Shown here: piece by piece, positions 36,244 through 48,974 of the stretch
Layout of the letters: each line of letters opens with the position of its first letter
Position numbering within the stretch: the first letter of the stretch is position 1
Assembly: GCA_001661515.1 (NCBI GenBank)
Contig: LUVW01000017.1
Coordinates: forward strand, 1 to 64,000
From: Capniomyces stellatus
Taxonomy: Eukaryota; Kickxellomycota; Harpellomycetes; Harpellales; Legeriomycetaceae
Direction of reading: 5' to 3'
Length of the DNA stretch: 64,000 nt
The notes under the pieces: model-generated
What the model was told of the DNA's origin: nothing
What the model saw: only the letters and a program-made list of their open reading frames with translations
Databases searched by the model: none
Made by a program: the position numbers and the translations under genes

Positions 36244-37775
36244 TATATCTTTCCTAATTTGTATTTTTTTTTTTGCTATTATAATACTAATGACTGTATG
36301 TTGCTTTTTTTCTGCTTTAATTTTCTGAAAGTAATAAAGGAATACAGTAGTGTTTCAATAAAAGAACAGGGTGATCAAATGACAGTAAACTGATTCTATT
36401 TAACAAAGAAAAAAAGCACACTTTTGCCGTTGCGAACCAACCAGATTTATCTTATTTTTACATTTTTGTTGGTGGGGATTAGGTTCTGTTTTCTTTAGTT
36501 TACACACATTTTCTCTTCCTTTTTTTTCACTTTTCCTCTTTTTTCATTTTTCCTTTTTATTTTTCAATCCGATTTTCTCGGATCGATTTGTACATTTCAT
36601 TCTGCTTGTTACTCGTTTTGGAGCTTAGCAGCGTTCACTACTATTTATGTTTATTTTTCCATACTCGATTTATCTTTTATGAACGCGCTTAGCTAAATTC
36701 TGAAAAATAGGCTATTATTTAGCTTTGGTTGACGTAGATTTACACGATTTGTCTTTTTTATTCGCTTAAGCCCATTTCTTGATTATATTTTCTATTATTG
36801 TGCACCTATCGTTTAACGTCCTTGGACCCAATTAAAACAGAATGAAGCATTATAACTATTTTTTTTTATTGGTGTCTATTATTAACATCTCTTTTTCAAA
36901 CAGTATTGTATAATTCCTGCTAATGCTCTCTTATTGTAAACTATGGTTATTTATATGCTATTGAATGTGATACCAAGCTTTTCTTTGATAATTTTGGGCT
37001 GATCATATTGCACCGCCATACCGTCTAAACAAAAATATGTGCTAAAATCCAAAATGCCACAAGAAAGATACAGCGTTCAAAGGTGCTATGTTGTGGTTTT
37101 TGCGTTTGGATGCAAATTAACACGTATTGTGATGTTTCTAGCAAAGTCGGTCTTGACACTTACTTGGGTAAATTCCTGGAGATTGCACTATTTGTTCAGC
37201 TATGAAAAAGCTACAAATTTAAAGTATCTATCACGCAGGAAAGTCACAAAATGTATTGCAAGTCTAACAAGTCAAACTGCGGTTTTTTTTAAGCGCAACT
37301 TTTTTAGCAGTGAATATCCTATCTAAATTCGGCTGATGGGTTATCTCTGGACCTACATATAGTCAGTGTTCACTTTCTAGCACTATAAGGGGAATATTAT
37401 ATATTGCAGTGGCTATTTTGACGCTCAAAAAAGCCCGCAAAAAATCGTCAGATACACGCGAACCGACAATTCCACTAGAAAAACATCTACACTTTTCTAA
37501 AGCTCAAAATAATAAGGTCCTAAAACAATATAGATGGTTTAGGCGGGGGTGATTTATTAATAAGATTTTCTGCTTATTAAAACTCTACCGGTAACGGATG
37601 TATAATGCATACAACGGACTATCTGTACAATAAGCAGAAGATCTTTAATTTTGGTATTTAAAGCTCAAACCGAGCTTCATTTCGCCCTATAATACTTGAT
37701 TTCTTTTTTCCACAAGATTTATTGGGCAATTGGTATAACTGCGATTTAATTTAAGAGAACATGATCTGCTGTACC

Positions 37776-37829
37776 TAGACTTCAATTAATTTTAATTTTT
37801 ATTATTGAAATTAGACTTCAATTAATTTT
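37776..37829 (-). mobile_element. Tail-only LINE-like insertion, exact 18-bp duplication
   Basis: Tagacttcaattaatttt occurs at 37776-37793 and exactly again at 37812-37829. The 18 bp between them read aatttttattattgaaat, minus strand ATTTCAATAATAAAAATT. This is the clearest example in the window. Confidence 0.78.
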
Positions 37830-37849
37830 GGCCATTTTTGGTTGTAATG

Positions 37850-37901
37850 TTGTATATTTCATGGATTTTCCTTTATTGAAATTGTATTGCATGGATGTTT
37901 T
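37850..37901 (-). mobile_element. Tail-only LINE-like insertion, imperfect duplication
   Basis: Ttgtatatttcatggatttt (37850-37869) and ttgtattgcatggatgtttt (37882-37901) flank cctttattgaaa. About 15 of 20 flank positions agree. It lies 20 bp from the previous insertion. Confidence 0.5.
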
Positions 37902-37930
37902 AATTTAACTTGTATTTTATTTTTTTTATT

Positions 37931-37966
37931 GACGAAATTGACGAAATTGACAAAATTGACGAAGTT
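37931..37966 (+). repeat. 9-bp tandem repeat (gacgaaatt)
   Basis: Units gacgaaatt, gacgaaatt, gacaaaatt and gacgaag follow a T run ending tttattga. This could be expansion of a degenerate LINE tail. Confidence 0.75.
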
Positions 37967-38886
37967 TATTTTCAATTGATATAAAATAAAAAAAGTTGGC
38001 TCACTATTTGTATTTAAATTGTGAAACTTCTAGTGTCATGCGTTTAAAAAAGATCCTAATTATTACCATTTAGTGGATAAGTAGTAGCTTAGTAGCTGCT
38101 TTACTTAAAAAGCCAGAATACTAGCAACACATATCAATAATAAGCTAGTGAGGCTAGGCGACAAACTTGAAATCGAAGATTGTGCGTTGTGAAGTATCAT
38201 ACAATAAATATGATATCAACTAAAAAGTTGTTGCAATTTCAATTAATGTGGCCCTATTTATTCAAAATTTTGCTCATAAACGCTGTGAAGTTTAGTACCT
38301 TAGAAGCATCAGTGTATTTTCAGTTGGTATACTCTTGATTAACATACATTTAATTATTACAATATTATAACCGTGAAAGTATATTTATTTTCTACTCTAT
38401 ATTATTTTATCGATCTATATTTTAGAATTTTTAGTTTACCGTCGACAAACTCAAATATTCAGATAAGATAACCCTAATTTGGCACCGTCACACTCAAAAA
38501 AGAAGAGACATAGCAAGATAATTCTATTTGGGCAAGTAGATTAGTTGTACTATCACACCTCTTTTATTTAAACTTCAGTAATAGGATACACTTTGTGAAA
38601 AAAGAAATATTGTTTTGGACCAAGCAAGTGCATCGTCTATTGTATATACACATAAAGCAGCAAAGGAGAATGCGAGATAGGTTTGAGGAGCTAAGGGTAA
38701 TTATATCATTTAGCTTTACATACGACTGTTCATATTGGAATAAAGACGGTTGGTTTGGGTATATGATTAGCAATATACGTCCCAGCTGATAGTTTAGAAA
38801 AATCGGTCTATTAACGGATATTCAAATATGGTCAAATACAATAGGCAGCGCGGAGGTGCAGTGAGTTGACAAACAACCCTTCGCTA

Positions 38887-40626
38887 ATGGAAAAAGGAAA
38901 GTCGAGCTCAAACTTGGCTCAAATGAACGAGTTTTTTGAAACAGTAAGCTTAACCGTATTTAATTGCTGCGAGCGTCAGTAAAAAAAGTGTAATATTACT
39001 GATTATTTCTAATAAATACTGGTGAGTCAAAAATAATAACAAGATATTTGGTCAATTTTAATTTACTAAAAGGTTATGAAGATCGAAGAGTCAATCGAGT
39101 CACTTTATAGCGGTATTCAACATGTTCAAACTTTACAAAACAAGTTTTTGGCAACAATAGACTTGGATTCAGGAAATTGTAAGAATGCCATTTGCATCTG
39201 TCACGCCTATTCTTAGACGGTTTAAATCATATAATGTTGATATACATACATACATACATGTATATTTTTTTGGTCGGCCCACAATTATAAGATATGCGAG
39301 ATTTGCTTAAACCAATATTTGGCGGCTGTAATACGATTTAATAGACATAAGAGGCATAGCCGACCAAGCTGTGGACGAGACCAACGATAAAATCAATGTC
39401 ATTAACTTTCTAATCAAAGGTAGTGCATATATATTGTATTATTTACTTGAAATTCAAACCAATGAGTCTTTTTATAGTCATTTTGGTAAAAAGAGTATTT
39501 TAATACTAAATAAAGGGTCTAGTGTATTATATTTATTAATATCAGTACAACATTTATCAACTCATATTCAACCAATCAACAGAGCTAGAAAATATGATAA
39601 ACTCAACGAAATATGAAGCAGGCGATGAGGCAATGGTAAGAGGAAGGCACGCGACGCTAGCAAAGAAGTTTACAAATGCTATTATACACTACAGGGCAGT
39701 TCAAAGAGAGTCGCAGATGAAATACAGCCTTAGGATAGAGAAGCAAATAAAAACAGGCAAGCTTAAACCAGAACAAACAAGAGTCAATAGGACCCACTAG
39801 AAGTCAATTAACCGATATATATATATATGCAATAACACAACCATTAACTCGTACCTAATATGTAACCTTACTTTTGGTGTTGAAAACAAATATTTTAGTT
39901 AACCCGAACGCGTCAGATGAGGATGTTAGAGAAGCTATTGAAGGTGATAAAGGAAGAGATATATTTCTACAAAATACCTATGTCGACAAGCAAAAAAAAG
40001 GAAAGCAGCTGTATGAAGAAGTGTTGGAAAGAAACCAAGATATCAAAAAAATAGAAAAAACCATCAAGGTAAATATACCAGAGTTAACCCCAGTAAAAAC
40101 ACCAAGAGTCTTGTAATAAAAACAAAAAGTTTAGAAGGGAGAGCGTATAAGTAAACAAAGTTACATCGACTTAAGTTGTTTATACTAGACCCAACTATTA
40201 CTATACGATATGTACTAACCAATAATCGCAAATGCTACTGCCATGTTCCGAATTTTTACAGGATTTAAACGCATTGTTTATGGAGATGGATACACTGGTT
40301 ATTCAACAACAGCATTTGATTAGTAATATAGAAGTAGCGATTTCTTCCACTAAAGAGTATACTACAACTTCAAACGAGGAGTTGGACGAGTCGATATTGC
40401 TGGCTTATGAATCACGAAGAGTAAGATACTGTAATATACTTGTGACGTATTTAACTGCAAAATGTGTGTAGTTGTGAAATGTATGCCCAAATTATCAGAT
40501 AAGCTAGGTCAAATTATAAATATTAATTTAATTTCGAAAAATTAGAACAAGATCAAGTTGGCGCTTTTGTTGCTTTTAATCATCGTCACAGTAGTTTATG
40601 TAATTAGGGGCATGTATGATTATTGA
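38887..40626 (+). CDS. SSO1: Plasma-membrane syntaxin (SSO-type t-SNARE)
   Basis: Seven exons in phase, 38887-38943, 39073-39178, 39345-39419, 39583-39756, 39899-40068, 40262-40420 and 40546-40626, give 273 residues. The N-terminal Habc helices include MNEFFET, VMKIEESIESLYSGI and YRAVQRESQMKYSLRIEKQI. The link VNPNASDEDVREAIEGD is typical of Sso/syntaxin 1. The SNARE helix holds DIKKIEKTIKDLNALFMEMD with central glutamines, then QHLISNIEVAI. The last exon is a membrane anchor (LALLLLLIIVTVVYVI) with a short tail. Intron 4 uses a GC donor (ACAG|GCAAGC), required by the frame. Known: Sso proteins pair with Sec9 and Snc for exocytosis and bind Sec1, encoded about 5 kb downstream here. Confidence 0.95.
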
Positions 40627-42055
40627 ATCTTGAAAAAAAAGAATACACATTGAGCAGAATAACTGTACATACAATAAGCCGATAAGTACATAAATCAAGT
40701 TGATACCACTATTTTATAATTTGGTTTAGAGTTAAATTTAGATTTAAAGTTAGAATCGGTTAGATTTAAAGTTGGATTTAGAGTTGAATTTAAAGTTAGA
40801 ACCAGAATTAGAGTTAGAATCAGAGTTAGATTTAGGAATTGGAATAGTATGGTGCTACGCGTTTTATAATGGCATGTATTTTTAAGTTTTGATGTAAATA
40901 ATTATGCCACCAAAACATTTGTTTCGAACAGAATCAGATAAGCCGTTTTGGAACAATTATGCATATACCAGTTTGAGTCAAGTATATGGCTTTTTATTGA
41001 AAATAGCTGTGTTCAGCGTTGTGAAGTGGAAACGATAGGTTGCAGTCAAGTACATAAATAGGACTTTCCGTAGTAAAACTAAAAAGCTAGTGTGATTGGC
41101 TAGGCTTCCCACTAATCTTATTTGACGCCTAAGAGCTGGTTGTTGAAGTATGGAAGCTGGTTGGTATAATTTCAGTGGTGACAGTCATAGAAAAATTAGC
41201 GAAATGAAGTGCCACTATAATTATGTTGATATTACGTTTATCCAATTATAGCGAGCATTTCGCGAAAAGTCAGAGATGAAATAATTGACTTGCTCATATT
41301 TACAAGGTCTAAATGGAATGGATGGCCAATACCCAATTTAAAAGTTAGCTGATTGGACTGAATGCGGTAAGATCTATATTGATTGTTAAAAAAAAAACAG
41401 CCAAAAAGTCGCAAAGCAATCATTAGTGTTACTAATTCTGGCGAAGTAGCTAAAAAGTTCTTGTTGATGAAATAAGGTTGATTATAAAAAGGGCGAGAAT
41501 CGAGTAAACTGCCAACAATTTATTTTTATTTCGAAACAGTTTAATCAGCTTTTGGTAATTGAATATAGCTTAACATACAAGAAGTGGAGCTGAGGAAAGG
41601 GAAAGGAAAAAAAAGAAAGAAAAAAAAGAAAAGAAAAAGGAACTAAACTAAACTAGGATTTAGTAGCGCAATCAAGTCATTTCTGATTTAGTGTAAGAAT
41701 AGAAGTACTGTTAGGCATATAGATAGCGTCCTATTTTACATTTACAAGTTAGTAACATTTAAAAGCAAAACTGGAATTTAAATCTTTGACTAAAGGTTAT
41801 TTATCTAAATATCAGAATTAGCGACAATATAAAGGCAAAATTCAAAGCATCTAGTTTGAAAAGCAAAAAATAAACCATCTCAAGTAGCGATTAGAAAAGC
41901 CAGAATTTATAGTAAATCCGCCAAGATTATATTCGAAAAGCATAAATTGCAGACAAAAAAAACAGTACTTGAAAGTCAGCCTGTTTAAAGCAAAGAAAGA
42001 TAAAAAAAAAGAGACAAGGCGGGGCTAGAAAAATACAGAGAAAATAGTAACAGGG
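40627..42055. other. Intergenic with degenerate hexamer array
   Basis: No gene seen. It contains the TTAGAG-like array at 40725-40843 and A-rich DNA before RAD52. Confidence 0.6.
40725..40843 (+). repeat. Degenerate 6-bp periodic array (TTAGAG/TTAGAT/TTAAAG)
   Basis: About twenty 6-bp steps of ttagat, ttaaag, ttagag and ttagaa type run almost without phase slip. The unit resembles, but is not, the TTAGGG telomere repeat. Confidence 0.75.
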
Positions 42056-44439
42056 ATGGACCGAATAAACTATCAAAGCTCGCAAAATAACACGCATTCC
42101 ACACCCTTCAACAAGAGGGAGAGCTCAGAAAAAGCACAAATATTGAGAAAAAAGATTCCACCAGAGTTAATCAGTTATAGGAAGGGTGCAGGAGGAGGTA
42201 AGATGAAATTGAAAAAAAAAGTTATGGAATGAGACAATTAACAGTTTATTGTAACGCATTTACTTTATTCTATTGTCAGCATGCATACATACATATGTGT
42301 ATATATTAAACAGAACAAAGCGGTAACGAATGGGTACATGTGGTTTTTGTAGCAAGACTCGCTTACTTGGAGGGATGGAGGGCGATAAGTTTGGCCAATG
42401 AGATATTTGGTTTTAATGGCTGGTCTTCCACGATACAAAACATCACAGTTGATTATGTAAGTAAAATGATGAGATAAATGAATACTGATATGCTCTATGA
42501 CGGGATAGAAAGCGTAGTAAGATATAACGTATCGATATGATAAGCGTATAAAAGGTGATGATATTGTTTTTGATAGATGGATGTTTCGAATGACGGGAGA
42601 ATATCGCTTGGGCTGTCGAGCGTTGTTAGGGTAACTCTTAAAGACGGGACACAACATGAGGTAAATAAGCGTATACGTTGTAGTTTTTAGATTTGGGTAG
42701 CAACATGCGTATATTATGAGTAGAACTGAATTCCGATGGTTTGCAAAATAGGATGTTGGATACGGAACAATAGAAAATGCAAAATCAAAATCGATGGCAT
42801 TTGAAAAGGTAAGCACAAAGGATATACGCTCAGCTGAAAAGTAGGCTAATTGATGAACCAATAAGAAAATGTATCGAAATGCTGATAACATGTGAAATTA
42901 AAACGGCGAATTTAAACAGGCAAGGAAGGAGGCGGCCACAGATGGGCTTAAGAGAGCGCTTCGGATGTTTGGCGATGTGTTAGGGAATTGCCTATATAAT
43001 AGAAACTATGTTGGAAAAGCCGGGAAATTTCAAAAGAGTGATGTAAAAAGCTTTAATTTTCTTTAGCATCTCTGCACCTTAGTTGGCAGCGAATTATTAA
43101 AAAAAATAGATACTGTATTTTTTAAATACGATTACCTAAACTCTGTTATTTAATAGTTGATTGAGGAATACACAGAGGATGATTTATACAGGGTGAAGAA
43201 AGGCGGGGATCTAGATATAGATATAAACATGGGTTCAAACGTGGACATGGAGGCTAGCTCAAGTTTAGGTTTGGATACTGCCAATGGTCCGCCTCCAAGA
43301 AAAATCCAAAGCTTTAATCAACCAGTCCCAAGAAAAACCCCTCAAATCCAGAACCAAAGGCAAAATGTGAACGAGCACGCAAAAAGGTCATTGGAGCCAA
43401 GTAGTAGCAAATCAAATGATACATTCTTGCCACTGAGCAGGCCAGCAAGCAGCCTAAAAGGTAGTTGCAGCGGTTTTAGAACTGCTCTCAAACCCCACCA
43501 ATAACGTTGTTAAAAGAGGCGCAGTGCAGGTATATACCTGCTATAATGCGTGTTTATGGCAGCACCAGCACATTTAAACTATCCGGATTTCTGAGTCTAA
43601 TTGAGTCTATTGTTGATATATTTTCTTTTTTTTGTCAGATCACGTGACTGTTGATAACCAGTTGGACAGGATTTTAAGCCAGGATGACTTTGAGTGGGAA
43701 AATTGTACGATTTGTTTGATTATATGTTGCTAACTTGTATTATATTATATTTTACTCCGCTGGATTTTGTTTTTATTCTTGCGGCTTTTTGTGCGAAGTC
43801 TAGACTTTTTAGAGGTTTGTAGAACGCAGTCAACATTACTTTTTTTTAATTTTTTTTTTGTAGCACTTGACGAAATCATTGGGGTTATTGAATATGACGA
43901 TACTGTTAACACTCAGCCAACCCACAGCACTACGGACAGGTAACAGCGATATCTACGCATAACCAGTACGCATTTACATTCAACTCCAATACACTTGTTT
44001 ACCTTTGTTTACCTGTTTCCATACGCCAAAACCGTTTTCGCCCGATTTTAACGCGTGTCCTAATGAATCCAGAAACGCAAGCAGTGGTGGCCAGGGCATT
44101 TATTCAGTAAAAAAACAGAGACAGGAAATGTACCCAATAACCCAATTCGGTAATAAAAATAGGGATATAATTGCCCACAATGGCGATAGTCCAACATCCA
44201 CTGGTCATATAGCAGGTTTTAATGTTAGCCAGTCATTAAGCCAGGCCCAGAATCCTAACAACAACAACAACAACAACAACAATAACAGTCCAGGCAACAA
44301 TAGTGCTCAATCTGCTGTAGCGAATCAGTCAATTCCCTCTGAGATTAGCAACACAACCAATACCTTTAGGAATGTTATAATAGGGCAGGATAGAACGACC
44401 CCGCATTCAAATCCATCTGACTTGTCAAAGTTACAGTAA
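42056..44439 (+). CDS. RAD52: RAD52 recombination mediator
   Basis: Nine exons in phase, 42056-42197, 42353-42456, 42577-42660, 42752-42808, 42920-43042, 43157-43460, 43639-43704, 43864-43939 and 44073-44439, encode 440 residues. The conserved N-terminal annealing domain reads [39 protein letters not shown]-type [40 protein letters not shown], then [18 protein letters not shown]. Known: it anneals single strands and loads Rad51. The C-terminal half is disordered, Ser/Gln/Pro-rich, with an Asn run encoded by an (AAC/AAT)n tract at about 44262-44286. Unusually short exons (57-142 nt) break up the annealing domain. Confidence 0.95.
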
Positions 44440-45557
44440 TTAAATACACTTTCCTCATAATCTTAATTTAGTCCAGTTTATACTTATTTACTATCGCCAT
44501 TTGATCCTATTTGTGTGCTTTATCGTCAACTCTATTTGTATTGTTACACTTTTATTCGCTGATTTTGGTTTATTTGATTTATCTTTTGCAAAACAGAAAC
44601 ACCGGGTTTGTACAGGCGTCAAAGATACACAAATAGTGACATACAGCCACCCAATTCTTAACGTTACCCATCACCGAGATGTACATCCTTAGTTTAGTCT
44701 TCCTCCCTCTCCCACACGAATGTAGTGGTGATATCAAAATGTTTGCTGATATTTTTCTCGTTTTGTTATTGCTAAATATCCAAATTTATACTTTTATCCA
44801 GCTTTGTTTATACTTTTCAACTTGGATTGTCAAAATTTCAACCAGATTATTTAGGTCTGCATTTAGTAAAAACATAGCCGTGATGGTTATATCCACAAAT
44901 CACAATTGTTTTTGTTCAAAAAGGTTAAACTAGAGTGATATATTGATAAAGCGTCGTGAACAAATATTAAATAGCAGTTAATCACTTGTATCAGGGTTTC
45001 AAATGGATGAAGACTGATTTATCAGCTCTAGCTATTTTAGCTACAACTAAATGACCAGCATGTGAATTATTTGAGCACAGCTTTCACGTTGTTTATCATG
45101 TAAAATCTATCAACTAAGCTCAAATAAATACTTTTTACAATTTATCCAGCACACGTGATTTTCAACTTGCAATTTCTTTCTCTTCCAAAGTTTATTCTCA
45201 AAATTCAGGAATTCTTATTGCTTTAACTGAATTTCTGTTAATGTCACACCGCCCAGTTTGGTTAGAAAAGCTATATTTATTGCACTATTAATTATTTGAC
45301 TACAAGTTGGTGCTCACTTGACACTGGTTAACTAGTGACTAGCTTTTATTATATACCACTGCCTCTACTTATACATCTGCTATTAGTAGTATTGGTATCG
45401 GTACTAGTATTAGCACTGAGTATTTATTTCATTTTTTTTTTGTTTGAAATGACTAGTACTACGTATATAATATATATTTACTTGCGCTTTAGCCTTTTTT
45501 TATTCAATTTACTTATTTTGTTATTTAAAAAAAAACAAACTATATATAACTAATCAA
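44440..45557. other. Intergenic
   Basis: No supported gene. Open frames at 44.5, 44.7 and 45.3 kb are short hydrophobic products of T-rich DNA. Confidence 0.55.
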
Positions 45558-45920
45558 CTACTTGCTACAATAAACGTCCAAAAACATTCCATTCAGACCA
45601 GCTTTGTTGCAAATATAGTACAACCAGAAAATCGAAACAAAACAAGCAAACGACGCCTGTGTAATATAGGCATAAGTTCCAAAGATACAATAATTTTTTT
45701 TAAAAATTGCTATTACAGCAGCGGAATAAAGAATACTGCTATTATCACCACATAACAAAGTATCATACTTTACGCAGATATAGCACCTCGACCACAAAGT
45801 GCATAATAATAATAATATATATACAATGGCTAAGCAGACGTCGATAGTCACTTTAATGAAAAATGGCAAGTCAAGTTTGAGAGTTACGAATTTAAACACA
45901 AAAACCAGCAATACATTCTA
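45558..45920 (-). CDS. Possible small multi-spanning membrane protein (5' end unresolved)
   Basis: A minus-strand frame of about 120 codons follows a gaatatag acceptor. It has three or four hydrophobic segments (VCLAIVYILLLLCTLW, SSILYSAAVIAIF, ASFACFVSIFWLYYI) separated by polar, Cys-containing loops, and ends at a TAG near 45558. The layout recalls small tetraspan (MARVEL-like) fungal proteins, but no diagnostic motif is present. No ATG exon is identified. Its 5' part overlaps the proposed first exon of SEC1 on the other strand, so at most one of these two details may be right. Confidence 0.33.
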
Positions 45921-48900
45921 TATTCTTTTTTACACAGTTGCCCGAAAACTATCGTAATAACACATATTGTTTGCTTTTTTTATTACTGAAAATTGCTACC
46001 ATATAGAGATACTCGATAACATAAAGAATTTGAAGCATGATGGCAGGTTTATGATTGCTGTTGTGGACAGGAGAAGCATAAAGAAGCTCGACAATTCTCT
46101 CAAGTTATCAGAAATGATTGTGTACGACATACTTAGTAAGTGTTGACGGTAGTGTTCACCTTTTTTTTTACTTGGTCACTTTCCACTACACAGTTTATGT
46201 CGATAATAGGGGCTTATCGACTCAAAACTGCTTGGTAGTAGCGTGTTTCTACAAAAACGTGAGAATATACACGGTGATGGTATTTAAAGAGGTTAATGGC
46301 TAAAATAAATGAATTAAAATGGCGCAATTGATAATCATTCTGTAATAGAAATCGACAAAATAGAAAATCCTAGAAAACCCGAACCGGAAATTGATGCCGT
46401 TTATATACTGACGCCATCTGAAACGTCAATAAACACACTGATTAGCGACTTTACTCCCAAAGACTATGGAAAAAACAAGATGGTCATGTATAAATCGTGC
46501 CACCTGCTTTTTACCTCCTGGCCTCCTAAATTTATTATAGATAAGCTCAAGAACTCTGTCGCTGCAAAGTACATAAAGCACTCCAAGCAATTGTATATTG
46601 AGTTTGAACGTAAGTCTGCCTTATATTTTAGTATTATACTTTAAACTATACGCGTTATAAAGCATAATGTCGGTTATTTGGAATAGCACTGTTATTGAAT
46701 CTAGCCTGACTAACCAAGACTGTTTATTGCTATTGAACATACCAACCCAAGCCCAAGAGAAAGACCTGTTTTTAACGCAAATCAATGGATGTGAGCTATA
46801 CAGACTATACTCGCCAGAAGCGAAACACAACGTATACGACGAGATCAAAATAATAGCCAAGAAGCTAGTAAATTTGTGCCAGCTTGTATGTGATAAACCA
46901 GTAGTCAGGTATTTCAGTCCACCAGAAGGCCACGGATCACTAAACGTTGCAAAAACGCTGGCATCAGTAGTCCAGGACGAGTTTGATCGGCTGTTTATCT
47001 GTAAAAAGTGTTACAAGTCAAAAAGGGTAGGTTTTAGTTATTTTTGTCATACAGTTTAACTATTTACAACCAAACCTTTAAAAAAAAAAAGTTAGGACGA
47101 CTGAAGGATGTATAAAGGGTGTAGTGTACACCTATTTTAAAAAGGAAAATAGAGAGGATAATTGCAATAGAAGATAGAGAGAAAAACACAGACAAAAAGT
47201 ACTAACAAGCCAACTCAATGATCATAGAAAGCTTTAATAGAGTCAAACACGAACCTCATAATTCTAGATAGAGCAATTGATCTATTGGCACCACTATTGC
47301 ATGAATTTACTTATGAGGCCATGGTTATGGAGATCCTAAAAAAAGACCCAAGCTTTATCTCAAAGAATAAACTGTACAATTACGCCATTGTAAACGAGAA
47401 GGGGCAGATAAAAGAAAAACAGGTTGAATTTGATGAAAGCAATGAAATATGGATGGATTACAAGTACATGCACATTTCAGAGGCCCAGCCAAAGCTTAAA
47501 AAGGAGCTTGCCGAGTTTGCCGAAAGCAACCGCGAGATCATATCTATCCAAGAGTAAGACAAAGATACCTTTGTACACAGTTTATACCTGCTTGTGTAAA
47601 AGTAAAACTACAATTGTAAAATACTAACCAACAAACAAATCAAATAGCGGAAAAAAGCAGAATGTTTCTAATCTAAGAAACTCATTAGGCGCAGTGCCCA
47701 GATTCAAAGAAAAATTGCAAAAGTATAGTGCACAGGTATCAATAATGGAGAGGATAATGGAGGAGCTTGAAAAAAAGTCATTGTACGAGCTGGCCTTGAT
47801 TGAGCAAAATCTAGCAATGGGCACAACCCCATCAAATGAGGCTTACGAAACGGGATATGAAGATGTGAAAGAAATGTTGAGTAGCAGCAAGATAGATGCG
47901 GAGAACAAGTTCAGGCTGGCTTTGATATTTATTATCACCAACCCAACTTTTGACAAAGTGAAGATAGACGAGCTGTTATCTACCTGTCCTGAGGTTGACA
48001 CAGATCTCATCAAAAAATTGGAGAGTATATTTCCGTTGTCAAGTATAGCAGCATTGTCAGCCAAAATAGTCAACTCGTGTTCAAAGCGCTCAAGCTTAGG
48101 CACCAGGAATATTCTATCAAGCCACATCCCCTGGCTGAATAGCGCCGATAATCCCGATCCAAACCTTGAATCTGAAGAAAAACCTTACGAAGTCAGTCGT
48201 TATAAAACCACTTTTCACCACATCCTGGAAGCTGCCACAACAGGACTGCTAAAACCCAACCTTTTCCCAACAACCACGCCTATAGTAATTCCCACAATCG
48301 ATCCTGAAATTATGAATTCCACTGACCACGTACACGCCGAAAATAACTACAGCAATAGCTTACATGACACAAGTTCTATTCCGAATGGCACAGATCCCAG
48401 CTTCAACGACTCTGAAAGCCAGATGCTCAACTCTATCACCAGTGCCAGTCAAAGCGAAGCTGGATCGCTCTTGACCAATTCAGGCTATACGCTAAAAAAA
48501 ATCAAATCAAGAGCCAGAAAAAGTCCTAAATCATCCGTTTTGAATCCGTCCGCTAGAGAAAATTTAAAAAGACTTGTCGCCCGCAAACCAACCTGGCAGA
48601 AACACTGCTCTCCAAAGGACCATAGTTCCGGGCATGCTCATTTTGATCTATCCGCCAACAACCTTTCCAAAACCAAAGTTCAACGACCAAAACTCATTGT
48701 CTACATTGTCGGTGGTATGACTTATTCTGAAGTTAGGGACGCCCAGATCATTTCGTCTAAATACAACTGTAGAATAGTAATTGGCTCAACACATCTAATC
48801 AGACCAAACACTTTTTCGCAAAATTTAAAAGTTTTGGTTAATGGACCTAAAGTACTGGGCGCCGAGTTTGATTCGAGTTTGCCACCCAGCTACATACCAC

Positions 48901-48974
48901 TGGGTTTTGGTGGTCCCGATAACTACGACCCTTTATCTGGATTTATTTCTATTGAGCCAGCCCCAGTTCTATGA
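45856..48974 (+). CDS. SEC1: SEC1/Munc18-family protein
   Basis: Exons: 45856-45882 (tentative), 46009-46135, 46349-46609, 46719-47026, 47243-47553 and 47648-48974, about 786 residues. The SM-family pattern is clear: GRFMIAVVDRRS, DAVYILTPSETSINTLISDF, KYIKHSKQLYIEFE, LYRLYSPEAKHN, ILDRAIDLLAPLLHEFTYEA, then KYSAQVSIMERIMEEL, EQNLAMGT, and at the end LIVYIVGGMTYSEVRDA with IVIGSTHLIRPNTF. Known: Sec1 binds assembled exocytic SNAREs and promotes fusion at the plasma membrane. Two points are weak. The first exon (MKNGKSSLR) has a non-consensus gttacg donor. The intron 3 acceptor was chosen by phase, and a longer exon 3 would need a different donor. A Ser-rich loop (about residues 550-680) is longer than usual. 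Confidence 0.9.

Larger units (their letters stand above)
36244..38886. other. Intergenic with two tail-only insertions
   Basis: About 2.6 kb. Insertions lie at 37776-37829 and 37850-37901, and a gacgaaatt tandem repeat at about 37931-37966. A 95-codon frame at 37039 (+) has no recognisable features. Confidence 0.55.

Noticed and set aside
40985..41010. tttttattgaaaa as a further tail-only insertion
   Set aside because: No direct repeat flanks it, so it cannot be separated from chance in AT-rich DNA.
42265..42891. Minus-strand 208-codon frame
   Set aside because: It lies antisense across RAD52 exons 2-4, which are fixed by strong homology motifs.
46663..46718. Longer SEC1 exon 3 starting with MSVIWNSTVIESS
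   Set aside because: The acceptor before it is out of phase with the gtaagt donor of exon 2; it would need a gtctgc donor and gives a loop longer than in the family. Kept only as an alternative.
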